Shown piece by piece: positions 49,668 through 63,972 of a stretch of 64,000 bases of DNA. The stretch comes from Doris montereyensis (lineage: Eukaryota > Mollusca > Gastropoda > Nudibranchia > Dorididae), in the NCBI GenBank assembly GCA_037039925.1, contig JAXRKP010000028.1, positions 440,089-504,088 of the forward strand. Reading direction: 5' to 3'. Both the position numbers and the translations under genes were made by a program. Each line of letters starts with the position of its first letter. Positions within the stretch are counted from its first letter, which is position 1. Under the pieces are notes generated by a model that ran no database searches, was not told the origin of the DNA, and saw only the letters and a program-made list of their open reading frames with translations.

Positions 49668-50280
49668 ATTTTATTCTGTCAGGGTTTTTTTTCGTTTTCT
49701 CACACAGAAGCAGTGTTTTGAGAGTACATGTACAAACTCTAAGATTTTTATCTCATCGACAAATTTGACTCCAAATTCCATAGTTCTATGTCGATTATTT
49801 TTGTTTACGCACAAACCCAGAGATTTTGATTTGTTTAGCTCCACACCAGATACTTCTGCGAAATTCTCAATAAAATTTATATTGATTTTTAAGTCATCCA
49901 AATCCCTTGCAAATAATGAGGTATCATCTGCATACTGTCTGATTGTTATCTTTTTTCTTCCAAACAAATTCATACCCCTAATGTTGAGTTTCTGCCTAGT
50001 TGCTATTACCATAATTTTCACACCTTAAACAAATATGAGGAAGGGGGGGGTGGACATCCTTGTCTGACCCCTCTCTCTGGTTTGAGTTCAGACGATAAGT
50101 ATCCCGCATGTTTTACGCAAGCCTCTCTGTCGGATGTAATAACTCTTATCCTTTTTATAAACTAGTTCCCAAATCCAAAGCGTTGACATACATTCAATAA
50201 AACGGAATCGGTATGATATCGAAAGCTTTCTTGTCGTCAAGATATAGTAATACTGTATTCCCCATTTGTCATCAAGTTTT
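49668..50280 (-). mobile_element. L1/Tx1-like LINE, reverse transcriptase fragment
   Basis: Order on the minus strand: LLYLDDKKAFDIIPIPF (motif A, degraded), ...CPPLPHICL (after a lost QG turn), RKKITIRQYADDTSLFARDL (YADD catalytic motif intact), FAEVSGVELNKSKSLGLCV. 'RQYADDT.LF' and 'SG..LN..KS..L' are typical of L1/Tx1-type enzymes. 116 codons are uninterrupted at 49671-50021. Confidence 0.8.
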
Positions 50281-51117
50281 TGGCGTTCAGAAACTCCGTC
50301 TTCCTGCCAGTGGCTTCCTGGCGGCTTCCACCACTGTCATTCATATGAGTATGTTACAATAACTCAGGAAGCCCTTCACGTGTACTAAAAGTGTGGGGTA
50401 GTTTTGTTTCGTTAACAAATATTTTTCCAGGATAGGGGCGTTTACCTTATACCCAATCCCCAATCTTCGAGGGCCGATATTGAAATTGGAGATTCCCCCC
50501 ACCCCGCTAGACCAGTTACTTTCCCAAGTTAAAGAGTCTTGTCTACCTATGTTTTGAAATTAGAATTTTCCTTCTTCTGGTTGCAAGGCTCACGACCTCC
50601 ATCTACCAGGGGTGGTGGGATTTCTTAAATATTAGGATTTTCAAAACATTGTGTTGTGTGTTGCACCTCACCGGCCGCTTGTTTGCTTCGCTCTTACATT
50701 TTGGATTTTTAAAGCCTGTTTCGTGGATTATCTACATACATGTTATAGTACATCAAAGTTTTTATCAACTTACCTCGCCTGTGATTTGAAATCTTTGTAA
50801 CCGATTTTTATCAAATATTTATCCTTCAATCTGAACTTTTAATCTTTACTTCTCTCATTTGGAATGGATCCGATTGTTCTCACCTCAGCCATATTGAGCC
50901 TCGCCAGTCTGGTGAGTAGTCATCAAAACAAATATTACATGTACCACCAATATCAACAACAACTTCCGTCCTACCAAACTTGATACAATAGACCTTACAA
51001 TTCTAATTTCAACCAAGAATCCAGTTCAAGGCATCGCCCGATGGGGTACACGGGCTGGTGTGCGCAAACGCACGCACATACAGTGAGTCGCTCCCCGCCA
51101 TCCTCTCTCACGCCCCA
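50281..51117. other. Unassigned intergenic DNA
   Basis: No open frame or element recognised. At 51040-51117 a GC-richer stretch with alternating CGCA-type bases replaces the expected LINE 3' end. Confidence 0.35.
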
Positions 51118-51543
51118 AACTGCTCCGAGACCAGATACCTTGAGTTTTAGCACTGTATACTGATTTCGCTATTCTATTGTTATCCATTCTGTTTACATGC
51201 CCAAACCATCTCAGTTGATTTATTTCTATCTTAGTTTTTATGCTATCTGCTTTGGTTTGATCTCTTATTGTTGTGTTTCTGATTTTGTCTTTTTTAATTT
51301 TCCCTACTACTCTTCTTAGATATTTCATTTCAGCTGCTTGTACTCTACTGTATTCCCTACTGTCTAAGATCCAGATTTTACTGCCATAGAGGAGAGTAGG
51401 ACAATAAACCGTGTTGTATATTGCCATTTCGTTTTCTGTTGACAATTCTTGTTTACCTACAACTGACTTTCCTAGATGATTACATATTGCACTTGCCTTT
51501 GAATTCTCTGGCTGATTTCTTCTTTTAGTTTTCCTTCTGAGTT
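51118..51543 (-). mobile_element. Family A LINE, 3' piece of a copy split by a later insertion
   Basis: Encodes [21 protein letters not shown] and [20 protein letters not shown] residues. It ends at AKTQG without the usual tail. It resumes at 53320 after the inserted retroposon. Confidence 0.88.
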
Positions 51544-53319
51544 TGAAACATTTTTTATTATTATTATTTATTTTTTTAATTTTAAGGTTCGAAACTCTTG
51601 AGTTGTTTTTGTTTTGTTTTAATTTTTTAAAATTATTATTATTTTTTCGAGTGTGTGTTACATTTTTATTGAAATTTCATCAAAACATCAAGTGAAGACA
51701 TTATTTCAGATATTCAAGTATTTACTGTGAAAATAGATACAATAATTCTTGAAACATCATTAATGCATCTCTACCAACTTGCTTTGAATGAATGTATTCA
51801 CAAATATGCAACAAAAAGGCAAACAGCAATGACATCCAAGTGAGGAATCAGCAATTAAACCACGACAAATTGATAATTATCTGAGAATTACAAAACATTA
51901 TTAAGAAAATGTTAACATGAAAAAGTATGCATATTATTGGCTATACAAGTCATGGGTTCCAGAACTTGTTTCGTCTCTGTCTTGCTTTCTATAAATTATA
52001 AATTCAATGTTTTTTAAATATCAAGCTTGTAAGATGGGGTAGCAATGTCAGAATATTGTGCTCGTGGTCTCCATAGTCGCAGTCCTCCATAATCCAGATC
52101 GTCTGGTCTTGCCAATTAAGCAGATGTCGTTGTCGCATTTTTGCATATGGGCTGTTGTCTTCGTTATTCTTGACGATGAAGTTTCTTGTCCTTTGATTGG
52201 TAACGCAATACTCAATAATGAGATCATCAGTCTGGACAAGAATAACATGTGTCGTTTGGAATGTGTCTAACACGAGCTTTAAAATTACCTTGTTACGATC
52301 TGGCTGTGTAATATGTCTTCCTGTGTCTTTCGTGATTTTGAAGATCTGGACGCTTATCTTATCACAGTGAAGTTGCTTAGCCATGCCAGCAAAGCGTGTG
52401 GGATTACTGTTACCACCTTGTTGGTTTTCCATAGATGAGTTTTCCTCACTTGTGCGAGAGCTTTCTTTGTCATATTCGGTCTCACTGTCTGACGTGATAG
52501 GTGTGTCAGAAATGTGTAGATCTATCTTCCTCTCGGCGTGTTTCGTATCTGTCGCTGTGTTGTCTATGTTGTTTGATTCACTGATTGTATTTCCGACCAT
52601 AGACGTGTCGTCAAGGGGCGATGTTACGGTTGACACGCTGAATAAATGGATAGCACTGTTGTTACTCTGGATTGAGTCCGTACTGTTGTTGTTTGTTTGT
52701 TGAATGTCAGCATTTCCATTTTCTTTGTTTTCAATAAAATCCGTGCTCGTAGATGTATCGTCAAGGAGCGATGTTACGGTTGACACGCTGAATAAATGGA
52801 TAGCACTGTCGTTACTCTGGATTGAGGCCGTATTGTTGTTGTTTGTTTGTTGAATGTCAGCACTTCGAATTTCTATATTTTCAATTAAGTCCGTGTTCGT
52901 AGATGTTGTTGCTGCCTTGGTTGCTACTCTTGTATGGTGTTGTTGTTTTATAAATTTGTCTCGTCTTACTTGGCTCTGCGACTTCCGTCTGAAGCTAGCA
53001 GGAGTTGAATGATGACCTAGGAAATCTCAGTACAGGTATAGGTAGTTCCAGATGATGACCCGTCGACACACTCATGTCGGCCATCTCCATGCAATCAAAT
53101 CGAAGGACGATGGTAGTGCGCTCTTTATTTCCAGCTACTTTGAAGGAGGAGAGGTGAGATTCCTCTCTAAAATGTTGTTGATAAGACATTCCAGCATCGT
53201 CGGAAGTCCGCTAACTGGCATATTGATGTCGTTCAACCACAAAATAAACTTGAAATCATAAAAAGGGCGAGAGCTCGCGAACCCACGTCTATCCTGCTCG
53301 GTGACCAAACCGGAAGTCC
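51544..53319 (-). mobile_element. 1,776 bp ORF1-only retroposon with 17 bp target-site duplication
   Basis: Perfect 17 bp direct repeats AGTTTTCCTTCTGAGTT bound it (51527-51543; 53320-53336), and the host LINE is continuous across the gap. On the minus strand it starts GGACTTCCGGTTTGGTCACC and ends in an A/T-rich TAATAATAATAAAAAATG tail. A first frame region (53295-52990) reads WLNDINMPVSGLPTMLECLI and, one frame over, SSFKVAGNKERTTIVLRFDC. The main frame (52786-52004, 260 codons) is Ser/Thr/Asn-rich and then has a more ordered part (KQLHCDKISVQIFKITKDTG; HVILVQTDDLIIEYCVTNQR). No reverse transcriptase is present. It resembles the ORF1-like proteins of some invertebrate LINEs. Confidence 0.75.
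52590..52900. repeat. Internal tandem duplication (~150 bp period) in the ORF1-only retroposon
   Basis: The block GATGTTACGGTTGACACGCT, GAATAAATGGATAGCACTG and TTGTTTGTTTGTTGAATGTC occurs at about 52619-52710 and again at about 52770-52860. In the protein it repeats the STVTSLLDDTS...NNNNTDSIQSN segment. Confidence 0.85.
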
Positions 53320-55957
53320 AGTTTTCCTTCTGAGTTAATCAATACTCCTAGGTAATTGTAGCTTTGAACTTGTTCTAAATTCTCCTGCCCAAATTAAGAT
53401 TATGTGTATTAGTTTCCCTAATTACTAGCATTGTTTTTGTTTTCTTTGCAGTTGCTCTCATTCTTCTTTTATTTAATTCATTATTCATCATGTAAATATT
53501 CGACTGAAGGTCCCTTTCTGATTTTCTATACAGAACTAAATCATCAGCAAATGAAAGCATTGCTACATTCGCTGGTTTGAGCTTTCACATACCTACATTC
53601 ATTTTCTTAATTTTTGAGGATGTCTTTGCGACTGAATCCATAAATGTGATAAACAATAGAGGACTAAGTACACAACCCTGTCTAACTCCTATATCTACAT
53701 CAAATTCTTCAAATACATTTCCAGCTACTCTCACTGCACATGTTGGTGTATTGCAAAAAAAATGAAATGGTTTTTATTAAATTTTGCTCTACAATGTGTT
53801 CTTTTAAGGAATGCCATAGTTCGTACCTCCTCACAGTGTCAAATGCCTTTTCTAGGTCAATAAAACAGAGGTGCACGTCATTGTTCCTCTCAAGGACTTT
53901 TTTTCTCTTATTTGTCTAATTGTAAATATGTGGTCTTGTAAACTTCTTCCTGGTCTAAATCCACTCTGTTGTTCTTCAATCTGGTATCTGTTTTGACTTC
54001 CATGCTTGTTGACATTTCATGTAATAGTTTGTCTACCTCTCTCCCTTGGTTTTTAATCATTTCTGGAAAAATTCGATATGATCCTGGGGCTTTTCCTAAT
54101 TTTACTTTTCTTGTAGCTGTTTGGAGTTTTTCCGTTGAGATATCTACAACTTCAGCTATCTCATCTGGATTGCTTGTTACTGTTACTAATTCATCTGTAC
54201 TCATTGTGTCACATGTTCTGGACGGGTAATTGTTGAAAATATTTCTCCACGTTTCCATGATTTGGCTGTCTTCTTTCATTATTTCTCCTTTGGCGTATTT
54301 GGCATGATTTGGTCTTTCTCGTGCTCTTCGTTGCTCCCCAGGACAGCTTTTAATTCCCTTGATAGCATTCTTGAAGTCTTTGTCCAAACTTTTCCTCTTG
54401 TTCCTGTTTTGCTTTCCTGACTCTGGCGATAGTTCTTTTACTCACGTAATCTATCCTATCCTCTGGCCTCTTTGTTTGCAAGTAATTCTTGCAGGCATCC
54501 TTCTTTTCTTTGATCTTAGTATTGACATTCTCATTCCACCATGCTGTTCTTTTCTTATCTTCTTTCATTTGTTTCCTACCAAAGACCTCTTCAGTACATA
54601 TGAGGAGTGGGTTTTTTTTTTATCCATTTGCCACTTTTATTTTATTTTCCTACCACTCAAATCCATCTGCCATTTACTGATAAATCTTTTTATCCTGGAT
54701 TGGTATATCTGTTTTATTGCCGGTTTATTTAGTTCTTCTATTGTGAGTTTCGTAGCTTTCTTCTCTTTCCTTTGCTGTTTGTTTTTTCAGTCAGTAATCT
54801 CACTTTGGCAATCGCGAGGTGATGATCACTATATATTTCTGCTCCTCTGTTTACTCGTGCATCTATTGTACTGTAAAAAAGGGAGCTGCTAACTATTATG
54901 TAGTCTATCATTGACTTTTCATATCTGTCTTCATTTACTCTTGTATATGTGTGGATATCTTTATGAGGAAAAAGGTGTTGGCTATTTTCATGTTATTCTT
55001 TAAGCAAAAATCTATTAGTCTATCTCCATTTGGAGAAGTTGCTGTCTCAGCTTCTTTACCTATTACTCCTACTCATGTTTCTACATTGTTTCCTACTCTA
55101 GCGTGTAAATCTCATAAAAGCATTAGTTCCTGTTTGGGTTTGAGATTCTCTGCAGCTATTTGTAAATCGTTTCCAATCCAAGGATATCTTTTTCTTCTTT
55201 GGTGACATCTTCACTTGGTCCATAAGCTACTAGTAATTTAATTTCTCTTCTGTTTAGTTTATTATTTACCTCTTATAGCCTTATAAATTTCCAACTTTCT
55301 AGTAGCTTTTCTTGCCTTTTATACATTAAGAGGCCTACTTCTTTCTGCTCTTCCTCTATCTTTGACATCTACTCGTGAGAAGATTAAAGTATAATTTGGT
55401 CCTACCTTTTCTATTCCTTGCCCTTCTTTCGTTGTTTCTGTAATGGCCAAAATGTCTACTTTGAATTTTTCCATTTCTTCAGCTAATTCTAACTCTTTTA
55501 CATTTATTGCCCTAATATTCCGTGTTCCAAAAATCACAGTCCGTGTTATTTTCCAGAGCCGTCTTCGAAAGTTCAATCCGGGTATATCAATCATATTTAA
55601 TACTTTGAATCAGTTTGTTTTGGATAAGCAGGGGATTAGCCCGCTGTACCCTAGGTAGATGGTGGGGCTGCCACCTTGAGGTCCCCTACCTGGCCTTGTT
55701 ATTTTCTGTCAGGGTTAACTCCCTTAGCCTTTGATCACCCAAGACCAGCATGTAAGGCAGCAGGTTGTTATTTTATGTCAGGGTTAACTCCCTTAGCCTT
55801 TGATCAACCAAGACCGGCCTGCAAGGCAGCAGGTTGTTTTCTGTTAGGGTTAACTCTCTTAGCCTTTAGTCAGCCAAGACCCGCCTGCAAGGCAGCAGGA
55901 AACTCGTGGAGGGCGGGGCCGCCTAATCCCCGTACAGGTGCTTACCTGTCCACTGCC
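53320..55957 (-). mobile_element. Family A LINE, main body of the split copy
   Basis: 5' end at 55957 (GGCAGTGGACAGGTAAGCAC in reverse), three 5' units (55700-55910), endonuclease ([29 protein letters not shown]), reverse transcriptase region ([39 protein letters not shown]). Frames are interrupted; the longest stretch is 159 codons (53908-54387). Confidence 0.9.
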
Positions 55958-56409
55958 TGGGACATGTATTCACTATCATTATTATCGTTATCATCTCTTT
56001 TAATAAATAAAAAAGGGCACAATGTCTTTAGACAACAAATTAACAAGCGGCTAGATTAATTTTTCACAGAACTCTGTTCCACTTCATGAGGTATCAAAGT
56101 GAGGAGGCCACAGCGTGCCAGGCTATGGTAACCTTGAAAGTCACTGGTCCATACCAGTAAAGACATAAACGGCAAGGCGAGGGAACATGCAAAGAGCACT
56201 ACATAGATACATAACAGACATGCTAGATGGTCATAGAGACAAAGGCAAGACAAATAAAAGGGAATAAAGAGAACTATTTATGACCAATGAACCAAGTCAA
56301 ACCAGGGACCTCCCCACCAACACCCAATTTCAGGAGTTCTGATTTGAACCGATTTGATTCAACCCACATGTTTGACGCCTAGCCGGCTGATACTAGTCTG
56401 ACACAAGCA
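55958..56409. other. Unassigned intergenic DNA
   Basis: Nothing recognisable. Confidence 0.4.
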
Positions 56410-56640
56410 CACGGGTACTCGGTAGTCCAGGGGAAGGTGTCGGCCTCTCGACCAAAAGGTCATAGGTTCAAGCCCTGATGCGTTGAAACGTTTTCTCGAG
56501 TTTTTCTAGAAAATATACTCCCTGGTCCAGGTAGGTGGATCAACACCTAGTCCCACCGGAGACGGACGATAAAAAGGAAGTTCTGTATGCAGATCGTAAA
56601 ATAATATGTGCACATTAAATATACCTGGGCTGCTTACAAG
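56410..56640 (+). mobile_element. tRNA-derived SINE, family B, most complete copy
   Basis: ACGGGTACTCGGTAGTCCAG, GGTGTCGGCCTCTCGACC, then B box AGGTTCAAGCCCTGATG, then TTGAAACG and body GGTGGATCAACACCTAGTCC. Used as reference for the other two copies. Confidence 0.8.
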
Positions 56641-57734
<1,094 letters not shown>

Positions 57735-58295
57735 GGAAGACCAGACTCGACAGTAGTTCCAGACATTAATTGTTGAAACCCTTTACTGGCTTCCAGTAAG
57801 GGCAAAAATCGATTACAAGATTTGTCTTTTTTTGTTACAAATCACTGCAGTCTGCTGTCCCTATCTACATTCAAGATAAAAACTCTTCCCATATGAACCG
57901 CCTCGTGCGCTAAATCTCAAATTTTTAATTATTGACAATTCCAAAAACTCGCTTGAGATGTTTCCGAGATAGAATTGTTGGCAAAAGTGGACCATGTGTA
58001 TGGATTGGAATGCTTTACTTCCATCTGTGAGACTTGCAACTAGTCTTGAAATCTTTCAAACACTACTAAAACGACATCTTTTTATGAAATACCTTCTGTA
58101 AATGATTCAATTGAAATGTATACGGTGGCCAATTTTAGTAATGTTTTATTAGAGTGAGTATGTCTGGAATGCAACATTGAAATTTGAATTTATCTTTTTA
58201 AAGTATACATGTGTATTTCAACTTGTATTGTAAAGCACCTTGAGGTTTCGACGAAAGGCGCTATAAAAATGTTCTAGTATTACTATTATTTTAGC
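57735..58295 (+). mobile_element. CR1/L2-like LINE, ORF2 C-terminus and 3' end
   Basis: TLYWLPVRAKIDYKICLFLL-like residues, LPSVRLATSLEIFQTLLKRH-like residues just before the stop (with frame breaks), then TTGTAAAGCACCTTGAGG and AAGGCGCTATAAAAATG, a frequent 3' end of this LINE group, finishing in ATTACTATTATT. Confidence 0.75.
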
Positions 58296-58559
58296 GCCCC
58301 TTATTCGCCAGACTGACAAAGTAAAGGCTCCACCCATTCACTTCAGCCTCCTTCCAAGGACAGCCGCCGGTTTGTTCGAGACTGCTTTTCCTGTTGACAC
58401 TTTTATTTGCAGCTGGCCTTCATATCTGTAGGTCGTTCCGCTATCCATCATCTACATACCCGCCGGGCAGGGGTCGGTCTGCCCGGGCATTGATAAACTC
58501 CTGATATATACATTGTGGTATCATTCTATTCAATGTGATAATATATATAACAACTGTTG

Positions 58560-58700
58560 AAACAGCAAGAATAAAGAACAACAATAATAACAACAGCAAT
58601 AGCAACCACAACAGAAACAACAATAGCGACAATAACAATAATTATACAAAAATAACAACAGCGATAGTGAATAACAATCACAGCAACATAGTACTGGAGT
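58560..58700. repeat. AAC/AAT-rich low-complexity DNA
   Basis: Irregular AACAAT/AACAAC repeats. Frames on both strands are artefacts. Confidence 0.8.
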
Positions 58701-58946
58701 ACAGGTACATTTACATAGCACAAAACCCCAAATGGAAGGATGTTATAACTAAAAGTGCATTGTAGAGCATCAACAACAACAAAAAGAGAGAAGAAAGAAA
58801 TGATGTCGTGATCAGTGTATCAACAATAAAATAATTCATATAATACATGTATGCCTATATCATTATCATCTTATATAGTATAGTGTGCATCACCCTTTCT
58901 CTCTCTCGCTCATTCTCTCTCCCTCCACCTCTCTTTTCTCCCTCCC

Positions 58947-58956
<10 letters not shown>

Positions 58957-59023
<67 letters not shown>
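58957..59023. repeat. (CT)n microsatellite
   Basis: About 33 units with CCCT-rich flanks on both sides. Confidence 0.95.
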
Positions 59024-59026
<3 letters not shown>

Positions 59027-59224
59027 CCTCCCTCTCTCCATTCTACTCCCACTCATCCGTTTAGAACTCGTTTTATCCTTCTATCCGTCATAATATTGTC
59101 TAATCTTCTGATTCCTCTTTCTTTCATCCCATTCTGTCCCACTTCCTCTCTTTATCAGTGCGAACAGAAAACCAATGAATTCTTAGTTCAATCAATAGAC
59201 GGATTTTATTAAGTCTATTTGAAA

Positions 59225-60425
59225 AAGGAATGTTTTAGGGATTAAAAAAACTATCTAAAAGCTTTTTTTTCTCTTTTACTCCGAGGAATGGTGTTCCAAA
59301 CAATTGGACCAAACAAAGAAAAGGCACGAGCTTCAACTTTTGTTATTGATCTGGGCACAACTAGTTTGACCTGATCGTTTCCTGATCTTACTAGCGATAG
59401 AGATGGATCATAACATTTTATTAAGCCACTAATGTACACATGAGCTGCTGCCGTTAGACATCGATACACTAAAACAGCAACCTTAAATCTAATTCTCCTT
59501 TCTATCGTAAGCCAGTGTAGTCTGGGGATAGAGGATGATGTAAAGTCTCTTTTCTTTTTTAAGAATTCATCAACCTGACAGCCTTGTTTTGGGCATGTTT
59601 GTAAACGTCAAATATTACCTTGTGAAGTGCCAAACAGAAGAGCATTACTGTAGTCTAACTTAGAAAACATCATGGCAGCAATTAACTTGTTCGTTGCTTC
59701 TTGATAACTGTAAGGCCGAACATTGTTAATCTCGATTAATTGAAATTTAAAGTTCTTATAAGGGAGCTGACTTGGTGATTCATGGAGATGCCTGATTCAA
59801 GATGGATTCCTAGGTTTTTCACTTTCTCAACAAATTAAATTGAACGATCACTTAGTTAAAGATATCAGCGATTCTCTTGTTCTAGAAAAGAACTGCTTTG
59901 TGCCTACGCGCATGATCTCCGTTTTACCCTCATTTAGTTTTAATCTAGTTCTGTCCATCCATTTTTATATACATGATACATTAATTTCCCACTCATGTCA
60001 ATTAATGGTGATACATCTTTAAAAAGGGCAGTGCAATATAACTGTGTGCTGTCTGCATATTGGTGGTACGCTAGACCACTATGTGTGCTTACTTTAGAAG
60101 GAGGAGTAATGTACATGATATTTCAGATCGAATTCTTTAGAGTTATAAAAGTTTATAACAACAATTTATGTTTTCGGCTAGACAGATAGGATCGGGAACA
60201 GTCGAATGCTGTGACAGTGATATCAGTACCGTAAATTACTTCCAAACGTTCTAACATAATTTCGTGATCAATTGTATCGAATGCGACCGAAGGGTCTAAC
60301 AGATTTAAAAGTGAGACATTACCTTTGCCGATTACTGGCGCCTGGTAGTAAATCATCTACAATCCTTACTATTAATGCTGTTTGTGTAGAATGATTCTGC
60401 ATATAGGCAGATTGGAAAGGCCCCT
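59225..60425 (-). mobile_element. CR1/L2-like LINE, reverse transcriptase and C-terminus, degraded
   Basis: From right to left on the minus strand: PFQSAYMQNHSTQTALIV, LLDPSVAFDTIDHEIMLERL (motif A), PSYLS-type spacing, then HVYISGLIKCYDPSLSLVRS and VVPRSITKVEARAFSLFGPI, WNTIP near the end. This is the CR1/L2 order. Stops and shifts throughout. Confidence 0.85.
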
Positions 60426-63400
60426 TTAAAGAATTTACTTTAAGATAAACGAGTATTTATTTTAAAATAATATATTATGTAGTAAGTAGTTTGTGCTGAG
60501 AGACAATATCTTCTATGATTATTTTATATCTATCAATATAACCTAAATGTATAAATGAAGCAAATAACACATACAGTTAGTTTCACGAGAGAAGTTTAAT
60601 ATCGACTTGACGAGATGACACCCAGACAGGAATTCCTTTTGAGGACGGATGAAACAAATTAAACCACAAAAGAACAGACGCTCGTTAGTCATGTACTAAG
60701 CACACGAATAGACAAGGAACACAATACATAACATTTTACAGATGTACTTCGTTATAGTTAAAGGAATATAATAACTCTGATAGTTTATTTACTAGGACTC
60801 CTGAAGTGGGAAACATTGGCAAAGCGTCGCAAGTTCACCAGATTGGTCATGCCACGCCGTATTCTTAACGGATAGATGCTAATGCTATCCACAAATCAGT
60901 TCTTCAGCAGCTATAGCCTACACATAGAACGAGGTAACAACAGGCACAACCTCCAACGATACTAGCCTAGGTGTAACATCGACAAATACGCCTTTGCGCA
61001 ACACGCAGTTTCAAAATGGAATGACCTTCTAGTAAGCATTACAAACGCTCAGACCACTGGACAATCTAAACAACCTCTATACGAATTCATTTCAAACATG
61101 TAACTGTTAAACCATCTGCAGGATAGGCCAATGTGCCATTTGCATATTACTGTCAATTAATGAACAGAAACAATTCAGAAATACATGTTTTCAACGTGTA
61201 ACATATAGGTCAGCGAAACAAGTATATGTACAATCTAAACGAAGAAAGAAGGTAAGAGGGAAGTTACAGAGAAATCCCGCTGAGTAAGAAACAAACAAAT
61301 AAAGTAACAAAAACAAACAAACAAAAATCGACCATGAGAGGATGGTTCCGTTTCAAGAAAACCTCTTGCAGAGAATAGCTACCCAAAGAGTTAACACAAA
61401 CTCCTTGGCATTACTATAAACCGGAAGTCGATCAATGTCGACCTCACCAACACTCATTTCGTTTCATATTTCTTCTTACAGGGAACACACTCCATGGCTG
61501 AGCGTAATAGAATCATAACAATTCTGTCTCAGTGATCCTGTATTTCAAACTGTGCCATTGGTAACTCAACGAGGGATAAACAGTGTAAGACAAAAAAGAA
61601 AACAATGCATCCGTTATACAATTGAAGCACACTTGATCTCAGTTTGCATCCAAGGGAATGCTGGAAGGGGTTAATTTAGACTAATAATCAATGACCTGAG
61701 GAGAACGAGAATGCTTTGTCACTTTGTGGTAAAAATAAATGTTCGTTATAGTTGGATCTAGATCTAGAATCTAAATCTAAATCTAGTAGGTCATATTACT
61801 TTTGTTATTCATTGTAGAATTGGTTACAGTTATGTGGCAGACAATTGACGGCAGAATCACACTTCAGCACCACCAGGCATTATCGAACTCGAAGTAAAAG
61901 TGTAAAACTTTACGTCGGCTATGACACGGCCTTCACAATACTGAACTTATTATTTGCTAGTATTGCTAACCCGACTCACTGAAATAACATACATATTCAA
62001 TGCGCGATCACTCTCCTACCGACTTGCTGTGATGGTGATGTAGACCTACTGTAATACATTCTCTCCCTCACTCAGTCTCATTAGCCTCTGCCTCCGGGAC
62101 TACTGATATGGCATTACCATTCGACTTGGACTCACTGAAATGATGGTGGTGCTGAAGCGTGATCGCTGATCACTCTCTTTTGCCATTCAGTGAGGAATAG
62201 GCTAAGTCCATGTTCTATGGTTCCTCTCCTCTGAGCCCAACTCCAGGACTCCGTGATCTTTCTGATTCTTATTAAAATTTTACTACACCGTTCCTCGGGA
62301 GATAAGAACAGTAAATTCTTAGGTGACCTCAGACATGCGTTGTATTTTTGCTTCGTCATTCATATAGACTATTTTTATTGGTCATTCTCCTTGACCTTAA
62401 AATTTTGGCCAGTCCTAATTTCTTTGATTGTATGTCGTGCCTAAGATGCCAAGACATGGTTACAGGTGGCCAGGGCGAGTGGTGAGCCTTTCTTGTATCA
62501 GTAACTGACCTGCCCGTGTGATGTCTAATCTTTGTTTCTGTCTTGTTTCCTGATAGCAGAGAATTGTAAGAAGAAGGATGTAGACCCCATTACTGGTTCT
62601 CTTTCCCAGTTCTACTGTGTATCAGGGGAGGGGGTGGTTTCAGGAGAATCTGCATTAAAGAAACAAAGATTTCATCTGTTTCCAAATTGTCCTATTATTA
62701 CTCTTGCTTTATTTGACATCACCACACTAAAAACCTAAAGCGAGACAACTGATGTTGTGAATTCCAAACTTCAACAATGAAGCTAACATTGCTAGGCATA
62801 AAATGGCTAGTGCTTAAAAGCTAGGAGTCATGTCATATGTGGGTAAAGATATAATTTGAATTTTGGAAATTCCTCAACTGTTAGGGAATCACAATACATT
62901 TATTATAATTTGTGTATTATATGCACAGTACAAAGATCAATAAGTTGACTAAAATCCAATAAAAGTGTAAACGAAAATCCACACAAATCGAGCGAAAAAA
63001 CACAGAGAAGGACAGCAGCCTGCTGGTTGCTTCTTCATTATACAACTTTCTTAGATGTAAACCCTGTATTAACAACCATTCAACAATGACAAATATTGTA
63101 CATTGTAATGTATATATATGTATTATGCCTCTGAAGCATATCTAATGTAGATTTATAAATGTAAAGACAGACAGTGAGGCAAGGGTTATGTCGAAAGTAA
63201 TGAACAATGACATAAAATATGAATGTAGACTAGACAGATACAAAGGAATAGACAGGAAAATATCTTGTCACATCTTTATTTATTCCTACAGGGTTTCATT
63301 ATATATTTCATATAGTTGGTGAAGCTGTCTAAATGCATTTAAGTCATAATTAATGGAACCCTATCCTGTGTTTTGGGAAGAAAAACAGAACTCTTTGTTT

Positions 63401-63800
63401 AGATCATTGTGTAAAATGAACTTTTCTATTGTTCAAGGCCTCAAATATTTATAATGACTCAAAAGAAGCATGCGTTTGATCATGGTAAGGACAAATCTCA
63501 TATCCCATATCCAGGGATGTAAATCTTTCAGATTTTCTCTGATTTCAGATTATTTGATTGTGTTGAAATTTGGGGGTAAATTCTCTATTTCTAGTCTAGA
63601 AATAGATCTAGATTCTAGATCTAATTCTATTTAATTTTTGTTATTTCAGATAATTATTTTTTTGATTCACTGATAGATCTATTATATTTTTTCGACTGTA
63701 AGAATTCGAAACCTAAAAACTATGAACAAAAGGAAGTTATTTTCACTATTACATTAATACTATTGTCACGATATCCGTTCGCTATTTGTAAGACGAATTT
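60426..63800. other. Low-repeat intergenic DNA
   Basis: No transposon protein and no confident exon. A short piece at 62555-62632 (after a TTTCCTGATAG acceptor-like site, GAENCKKKDVDPITGSLSQF in one frame) could be an exon but has nothing else to support it. Confidence 0.35.
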
Positions 63801-63884
63801 TCAGAGAATAATCCTCTGACGGCCGAGTTTCCTTCACTATCATTAGTCCGAGATTCTCCGAGGATTCAGAGAATAATTCTCTGA
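63801..63884. repeat. Pair of near-palindromic 19-mers, 65 bp apart
   Basis: TCAGAGAATAATCCTCTGA (63801-63819) and TCAGAGAATAATTCTCTGA (63866-63884). Each half is close to the reverse of the other, so both can form hairpins or bind a dimeric factor. They lie about 90-170 bp before a possible start codon. Confidence 0.6.
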
Positions 63885-63972
63885 CCCACGTAAATAGCCG
63901 AAGCGGCGAAATAGACGGTAGGTATAAGGGAAGTAACTCTCATTGGTAAGTATTAAAATTAGTAAACACAAC

